Below the pieces are notes generated by a model. It searched no databases. It saw only the letters and a program-made list of their open reading frames with translations, and had not been told where the DNA came from. From Peptococcaceae bacterium BRH_c23 (GTDB lineage: Bacteria > Bacillota_B > Desulfitobacteriia > Desulfitobacteriales > Desulfitobacteriaceae): 10,375 nucleotides of DNA. A program made the position numbers and the translations under genes. The stretch spans positions 1 to 10,375 of the forward strand of contig LADV01000025.1 in assembly GCA_000961805.1 (NCBI GenBank). Reading direction: 5' to 3'. Within the stretch, counting starts at the first letter, position 1. The number at the start of each line of letters is the position of its first letter. Shown here piece by piece: positions 7,631 through 10,375 of the stretch.

Positions 7631-8169
7631 GGGTTATTAAAGAGTCTACTATTGTATATATAATTGAATATTAAATACAAAGGTATATAAATAATAAATG
7701 AATACCAAAATTCCCAATTTTTCAGATCATACAGAGCTATCCAATTAGCAAATGGTTCACAGACAAAAGCACACAAAAAGGCAAATCCTACTGCTTTAAT
7801 AATAGGATTAACTTTAGGTTTAAACTGTAATAAAAGCATTACCACAACAGGAAATAACGAATAATTCCAAGGGAAAAACGAATAAAAGCAAGGAAATGGT
7901 TTCCAATCATAATGCCATAAACCATAAGATATTCCAATATTATCAAAAGTACTGGTTGCTATAGCAACCGACAATCCTATAAACAGTAATCTTACAGTAT
8001 CTTTTCTATTACGAATTTTAACCCATACAATCCAAGGCAAAACGATTAAAATAATTTCTAACCACCATCTCCAAGTAAAGACTATCTGGGTAGCCCATAT
8101 ATAAAACAGTTTATTGTTTGCAATTGTAATCATATTATAAACTTCATCTAACATTTTAATATCATTCAT
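7615..8169 (-). CDS. CBO0543 family multipass membrane protein
   Basis: A 184-aa hydrophobic protein rich in Trp, Phe and Tyr. The recognisable family pattern is a WWLEIILIVLPWIVW segment, basic RNRKD, then LWHYDW (84-89), FPWNYSLFPV (99-108), CEPF (137-140), LYDLKNW (146-152) and WYSF. About five membrane segments are visible: 33-51, 59-78, 100-116, 122-140 and 155-172. This matches the uncharacterised CBO0543 family common in spore-forming Bacillota; its function is unknown. The ATG at 8167-8169 is chosen because GAAGGGA precedes it; a TTG 30 bases upstream has no SD. The start lies inside a 19-codon leader ORF, and the 3' end overlaps the metallophosphoesterase by 16 bp on the opposite strand. 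The coding strand is noticeably A/T-rich. Confidence 0.85.
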   Translation of the reverse strand: MNDIKMLDEVYNMITIANNKLFYIWATQIVFTWRWWLEIILIVLPWIVWVKIRNRKDTVRLLFIGLSVAIATSTFDNIGISYGLWHYDWKPFPCFYSFFPWNYSLFPVVVMLLLQFKPKVNPIIKAVGFAFLCAFVCEPFANWIALYDLKNWEFWYSFIIYIPLYLIFNYIYNSRLFNNPYRET

Positions 8170-8221
8170 ATATAATCCCTTCACATTCACCGAGCCCAAT
8201 AAGATGACAAATTATAACCAT
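8162..8221 (-). CDS. 19-aa leader ORF overlapping the CBO0543 gene start
   Basis: ATG (8219-8221) follows AAGAGGAGG (8230-8238) by eight bases, the best SD in this part of the window. The frame encodes MVIICHLIGLGECEGIIYE and ends at TGA (8162-8164), eight bases into the CBO0543 gene. The weaker SD of that gene lies inside this ORF, so translation is probably coupled. The arrangement mirrors that of the facing phosphoesterase. A frameshift linking the two frames is an alternative but is not required by family length. Confidence 0.5.
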   Translation of the reverse strand: MVIICHLIGLGECEGIIYE

Positions 8222-8307
8222 AATATTTGCCTCCTCTTAATAAGTCTTGTCAATATCTTTTCAAGAATCGAGTACAAATCCTTTTTTTACTTCCCCTAAA
8301 TTGAGAC

Positions 8308-8326
8308 CTGTTCTAATTATGAACAG
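8308..8326. repeat. Operator-like inverted repeat
   Basis: CTGTTC (8308-8313) and GAACAG (8321-8326) form a perfect 6-bp inverted repeat with a 7-bp A/T spacer, about 87 bp upstream of the leader ORF of the CBO0543 gene. The size and symmetry resemble a site for a dimeric repressor. No partner regulator is in the window. Confidence 0.35.
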
Positions 8327-8352
8327 TATTTTATAATTTATCCATATAAGAC

Positions 8353-8378
8353 TCCCACTTCTACAAGTGGAAGTGGGA
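8353..8378. repeat. Hairpin with 9-bp arms, left end of the palindrome block
   Basis: TCCCACTTC (8353-8361) and GAAGTGGGA (8370-8378) pair across an 8-nt loop. An alternative hairpin CCACTT/AAGTGG (8355-8360 and 8365-8370) uses the same bases, because AAGTGG is tandemly duplicated at 8365-8376. Hairpins of this type (CCCACTT...AAGTGGG) resemble those at the ends of IS200/IS605-family elements, but no transposase or TnpB is present here. Confidence 0.6.
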
Positions 8379-8399
8379 CCCCCGGCTCCGTTTCGTTGA

Positions 8400-8424
8400 C
8401 GATAGTCTCCAGTGGAGAGTATCG
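8400..8424. repeat. Imperfect 25-bp palindrome, copy 1
   Basis: CGATAGTCTCCA and TGGAGAGTATCG flank a single central G; the 12-bp arms differ at one position. The core TCTCCA-N-TGGAGA and the following GCCGAA are shared with the palindrome at 8564-8600, so the two appear to be copies of one repeat unit placed at the two ends of the structured element. Confidence 0.7.
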
Positions 8425-8563
8425 CCGAAAGCGCACCGCCCTTAACGAATACTATAGCGCTGAGGATTGGTTTCGCCGAGCCGCCTTCCCCAATAGGAAC
8501 ACTTGGCGGCGAAGGAGGTAGAGTCCGTCCTACGGCGTGAAGTATTCGTCAGTGGCTCTGCGC

Positions 8564-8600
8564 CTTCGGCATAAGTCTCCACTGGAGACTTATGCCGAAG
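8564..8600. repeat. Perfect 37-bp palindrome, copy 2
   Basis: Arms of 18 bp (CTTCGGCATAAGTCTCCA and its complement) surround one central C without any mismatch. This is the strongest hairpin in the window. Its left arm also belongs to the long-range arm that pairs with 8424-8435, so two folds compete: a local hairpin or a long-range stem. Neither side is followed by a T-run, so it is not an ordinary terminator. Confidence 0.85.
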
Positions 8601-8607
8601 ACTCAAT

Positions 8608-8625
8608 GTTCAACTTTAGTTGAAC
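8608..8625. repeat. Hairpin with 8-bp arms, right end of the palindrome block
   Basis: GTTCAACT (8608-8615) and AGTTGAAC (8618-8625) form a perfect stem with a 2-nt centre. The flanks ACTC (8601-8604) and GAGT (8626-8629) can extend it across a 3-nt bulge. It closes the structured element on the right. Confidence 0.6.
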
Positions 8626-8629
8626 GAGT

Positions 8630-8863
8630 TCACTATAGTCGTCTTCTTACTTTTCCTTAGCCTGTGTCAAGTCTTACATAAAAAATAAATGACCTCCCGC
8701 AACATTTCCGATAATTGCAGATGGTCAGCTATGCATAAAGCGATCTTCTTTTACTATTGATAGAATAGTCGTAGTTATTACCAAAGTTTTATATTGTGCT
8801 GTGCATTGCCCATCAGCCCACCTGCACAGACGGGAGAGTAAAAAATAGGTTCGCAGTTCCGGC
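8630..8863. other. Intergenic stretch without a recognisable gene
   Basis: Six-frame reading gives only short frames broken by stops. The only structure noted is an inverted repeat CTGTGCA/TGCACAG (8799-8805 and 8823-8829, 17-nt loop), downstream of the eroded toxin. It has no T-run on either side, so it is a weak terminator candidate at best. Confidence 0.5.
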
Positions 8864-9081
8864 TCAATTTAAATCATCAAGTATTCTTTGTAGTAGCGTA
8901 GGCGATATCCTAAAATCGACGTTCATTAGCTCTGTTATATCGGATTTAAAATCTTTGATTATACAGTTTCCTCATATACAGCATAAGGAATGTATATCTT
9001 ATTGAATATCTGGGTTAGTACATCCAGCCTGCCTATCTTACTCAGAAATATCAGCGGGCTGGAATTTGATACAATATTTAT
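8864..9081 (-). pseudogene. Eroded DUF3368/PIN-domain toxin remnant
   Basis: Just downstream of the antitoxin, one frame reads 40 codons (8962-9081) with INIVSNSSPLIFLSKIGRLD and then IYIPYAVYEETV, the start of a DUF3368 PIN-like toxin, before a TAA at 8959-8961. A shifted frame (8867-8959) gives a match to the family's C-terminus, including ELMNVDFRISPTLLQRIL, and stops at 8864-8866. Family members are about 155-170 aa, so roughly 90 central residues, including the acidic PIN site residues, are missing. No start codon exists: the codon at the expected position is ATA, overlapping the antitoxin stop. Loss of the start, an internal deletion and a frameshift together make a functional ribonuclease very unlikely. 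The family assignment is from memory of these sequence patterns. Confidence 0.82.
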
Positions 9082-9374
9082 ACACTGGGCCTCTCGCTTT
9101 CGTGGTTGGACATGAATTTCAGGTCATCTTCATACATTTCCTCTGTATATTCAACAGCAGGAATATTCAAATGGTTAAGGATATTGATAAATTCTGATAA
9201 AGACTTGCCTGCAAGTTGGGCTGCCTTTCCAAGACTTATATCTTTGGATACGAAGAGACCTATGGAAAGGTTGAGTTTTAGTTTATCCTCAAGGGTTTTG
9301 CCCTCTATATGCATTGCGTTTATCTCCAATAACACATCCTCAGGCAGATACATGTTGACCGCTATCTGATTCAT
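9078..9374 (-). CDS. UPF0175 family antitoxin
   Basis: A 98-aa protein with the UPF0175 layout: an N-terminal strand-helix (IAVNMYLPEDVLLEI), then DISLGKAAQLAGKSLSEFIN (45-64), a helix-turn-helix-like segment, and the family ending NIPAVEYTEEMYEDDLKFM. Such proteins are antitoxins that neutralise DUF3368 PIN-domain ribonucleases and probably bind their own promoter. The start is ATG (9372-9374) with AAGGATGG upstream, a rather long spacing. The partner toxin directly downstream is broken, so this is an orphan antitoxin. It may survive by chance, protect against a related toxin elsewhere, or act as a regulator. The reading frame is intact, and the C-terminal tail HESERPSV runs up to the lost toxin start. 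Confidence 0.82.
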   Translation of the reverse strand: MNQIAVNMYLPEDVLLEINAMHIEGKTLEDKLKLNLSIGLFVSKDISLGKAAQLAGKSLSEFINILNHLNIPAVEYTEEMYEDDLKFMSNHESERPSV

Positions 9375-9404
9375 AATTTTTCACCATCCTTTTAACTTTT
9401 ATTA

Positions 9405-9413
9405 ATCATACCA
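9405..9413 (-). promoter_or_regulatory. Extended -10 promoter element before the antitoxin
   Basis: TGG-TATGAT on the minus strand matches the extended -10 pattern TGnTATAAT with one change, about 30 bp before the antitoxin ATG. No good -35 is present, which is acceptable for extended -10 promoters. Confidence 0.4.
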
Positions 9414-9491
9414 TAATTTGCATCATTTTTATTGTAAATAATTCAATTCTATGGCTGCTCATTGCGATGGTTCAAGTCACTGATTATTTCC

Positions 9492-9500
9492 ATTATAACA
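9492..9500 (-). promoter_or_regulatory. Second extended -10 element (TGT-TATAAT)
   Basis: A perfect TATAAT preceded by TGT on the minus strand lies about 118 bp upstream of the antitoxin. TTGTTC sits 15 bp further up as a weak -35. It could be the main or an alternative promoter of the toxin-antitoxin locus, giving a longer leader. Confidence 0.4.
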
Positions 9501-9592
9501 CAATTCAAACTGGAACAAGTATGAAAAATGGCTGAACAATTTTAGTCTCTGTCAAGATAGGGCAAAAAATTATTGCTGATCATTCTCTCAAT

Positions 9593-9817
9593 TCAAGTTT
9601 CTTTCAATTTATACAGCCACTTTAGGACTGTTCTCCAAGAATTGCGGTCGGCATGCCATTCCCCTGTTTCCATATCAATCTGACGGATGCCTACCTGCTT
9701 GACACTCATTCTCACACTTCCAAAGCCAAGTGGTTTGGCCCTTAATCTTCGGTAGAAAGAGTCCCTAAACGGACCCTTACTTCTTCTATAAATTCCTTAT
9801 AACTTAAATACAGACAT
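9593..9817 (-). pseudogene. Possible broken small ORF after the YkgJ-type gene
   Basis: AAGGAG (9825-9830) stands seven bases before an ATG (9815-9817), only 20 bp after the preceding gene. The frame reads MSVFKL, meets TAA (9797-9799), then stays open for 67 codons to TGA (9593-9595). The open part has a protein-like, basic composition with segments such as SFYRRLRAKPLGFGSVRM and MSVKQVGIRQIDMETGEWHA, and ends WLYKLKET. I do not recognise a family. An intact 38-aa protein could start at the internal ATG (9707-9709), with GGAAG upstream. A second frame (LYLSYKEFIEEVRVRLG) overlaps the start, so a frameshift rather than a nonsense change is possible. It is either a decayed gene or a real very small one. 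Confidence 0.35.
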
Positions 9818-9837
9818 ACCTCTTCTCCTTCTCTTTT

Positions 9838-10365
9838 CTACCCCCACAATTCCTGATACCCTTCTTTATATTCTTCAAATTCATCCCTGTAATATTTCTT
9901 AAGACGCTTAAAAATTTCAAATATAACAGGGCAGACCGCGCAGTTTTCAACAAGGCTAATAAGCCGTGACCCAATCTCATCTTTGTGAGTAAATGGGTAT
10001 TCTCTACAGTTTTCAGGCCTGTAGTCATATATTGAGCAACCGTTTTCTGTTAAAAACGGGCAGGGTTTTTTATTAATCCTAAAGCTCTCATCCGTTTTAA
10101 TAAGGTATCTATCTGTAAATGCGGCGTCTGTCATTCTCAATCTTTCCGAAATCACTTTTATTTCATTTTCTTCAACTAGCGGAACAATGTCTTTGCAGCA
10201 ATTGGAACATGCAACGCAGTCAAAACCTTCAAACAACTCTTTGTGAAGGTCATTCACAAGCTTGTCCACTTCTTCAGGCTCCTGCTCTTTTAGAAACGAC
10301 CGCAATATCCAGTTTTCATCCTCTACTTTATTAAATGCTTTTTTCAGCTTATCCGGTGTTAACAT
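9838..10365 (-). CDS. YkgJ family cysteine-cluster protein
   Basis: A 175-aa cytoplasmic protein with the cysteine pattern of the YkgJ/UPF0153 (zinc- or iron-binding) family: CVACSNCC (Cys50, 53, 56, 57), PCPFL (Cys102), NGCSIYDYRPENCREYPF (Cys110, Cys120) and a later CAVC (Cys142, 145). Nine cysteines suggest a metal or Fe-S centre, but the biochemical role is unknown in the family. The N-terminal 45 residues are charged and helical, and the C-terminal tail is Tyr/Glu/Lys-rich. The ATG is at 10363-10365; only ten bases upstream are in view, so its SD cannot be judged and a longer protein is possible. The stop TAG is followed closely by the SD of a possible broken ORF. Confidence 0.85.
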   Translation of the reverse strand: MLTPDKLKKAFNKVEDENWILRSFLKEQEPEEVDKLVNDLHKELFEGFDCVACSNCCKDIVPLVEENEIKVISERLRMTDAAFTDRYLIKTDESFRINKKPCPFLTENGCSIYDYRPENCREYPFTHKDEIGSRLISLVENCAVCPVIFEIFKRLKKYYRDEFEEYKEGYQELWG

Positions 10366-10375
10366 AAATTTAACC

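Larger units (their letters stand above)
8353..8629. other. Dense structured noncoding element
   Basis: About 280 bp, more G/C-rich than the flanks and without any coding sense, is packed with symmetric sequence. From the outside in there are terminal hairpins (8353-8378, 8608-8625), two related palindromes (8400-8424, 8564-8600), and long-range arms GCCGAAAGCGCA/TGCGCCTTCGGC (8424-8435 with 8559-8570, one mismatch), ACGAATACT/AGTATTCGT (8445-8453 with 8541-8549) and GCCGCC/GGCGGC (8480-8485 with 8505-8510). The arms are nested in order, so either strand could fold into one long branched structure. It could be a structured RNA, a non-autonomous mobile palindromic element, or fused IS ends. 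The strand and function cannot be decided here. Confidence 0.6.

Noticed and set aside
8219..8265. TTGACA before the CBO0543 leader ORF as a -35 box
   Set aside because: The nearest -10-like hexamers lie at 22 bp or more, and the 17-bp position falls on the SD site.
8564..8600. 37-bp palindrome as a rho-independent terminator
   Set aside because: No T-run follows on either strand and there is no gene end nearby.
8353..8629. CRISPR array
   Set aside because: The repeats are inverted rather than regularly spaced direct repeats, there are no spacers of equal size, and no cas genes are present.
8796..9005. Plus-strand frame of 69 codons starting at GTG
   Set aside because: No SD, and it runs antisense to the toxin remnant, which explains its openness.
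9804..10028. 74-codon minus frame overlapping the YkgJ-type gene
   Set aside because: It lies in another frame of a gene with a complete cysteine signature, and its composition is not protein-like.

Overview
The window looks like a piece of a Clostridia (Bacillota) chromosome, most likely from the Desulfosporosinus/Desulfitobacterium group. The evidence is low to moderate GC, strong Shine-Dalgarno (SD) sites, one TTG and one GTG start, a Gram-positive style rRNA leader, and Clostridia-type families (CBO0543, UPF0175/DUF3368, HPP plus UspA). The genus is inferred from gene content and leader sequence, not from a search.

Left part, minus strand (1-5370): the first bases are the extreme 5' end of a 16S rRNA gene that leaves the window leftward. 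Its leader carries a boxA element and a near-consensus promoter (TTGACA-N17-TATTAT). Upstream lie a 90-aa unknown gene and a complete type IIA topoisomerase operon, B subunit then A subunit, 25 bp apart. All catalytic residues are present. The A subunit lacks the GyrA box in its first C-terminal blade, and the B subunit has a ParE-like YKTSGG loop, so topoisomerase IV is as likely as gyrase.

Middle (5315-8221): a terminator separates the topoisomerase genes from an hpp-uspA pair on the minus strand. Divergent from these is an exported or membrane-anchored metallophosphoesterase. It overlaps tail to tail, by 16 bp, with a membrane protein of the CBO0543 family. Both of these last two genes are preceded by a very short ORF with its own strong SD site that overlaps the gene's start codon, which suggests translational coupling.

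Right part (8222-10375): about 640 bp without an intact gene holds a dense block of nested palindromes (8353-8629), either a structured RNA, a mobile palindromic element, or IS ends. Next comes an eroded toxin-antitoxin locus: an intact UPF0175 antitoxin followed by a DUF3368 PIN toxin with an ATA start, an internal deletion and a frameshift. The far end has a possible broken small ORF and a YkgJ-type cysteine-cluster protein. The right third looks accessory, the left third core.
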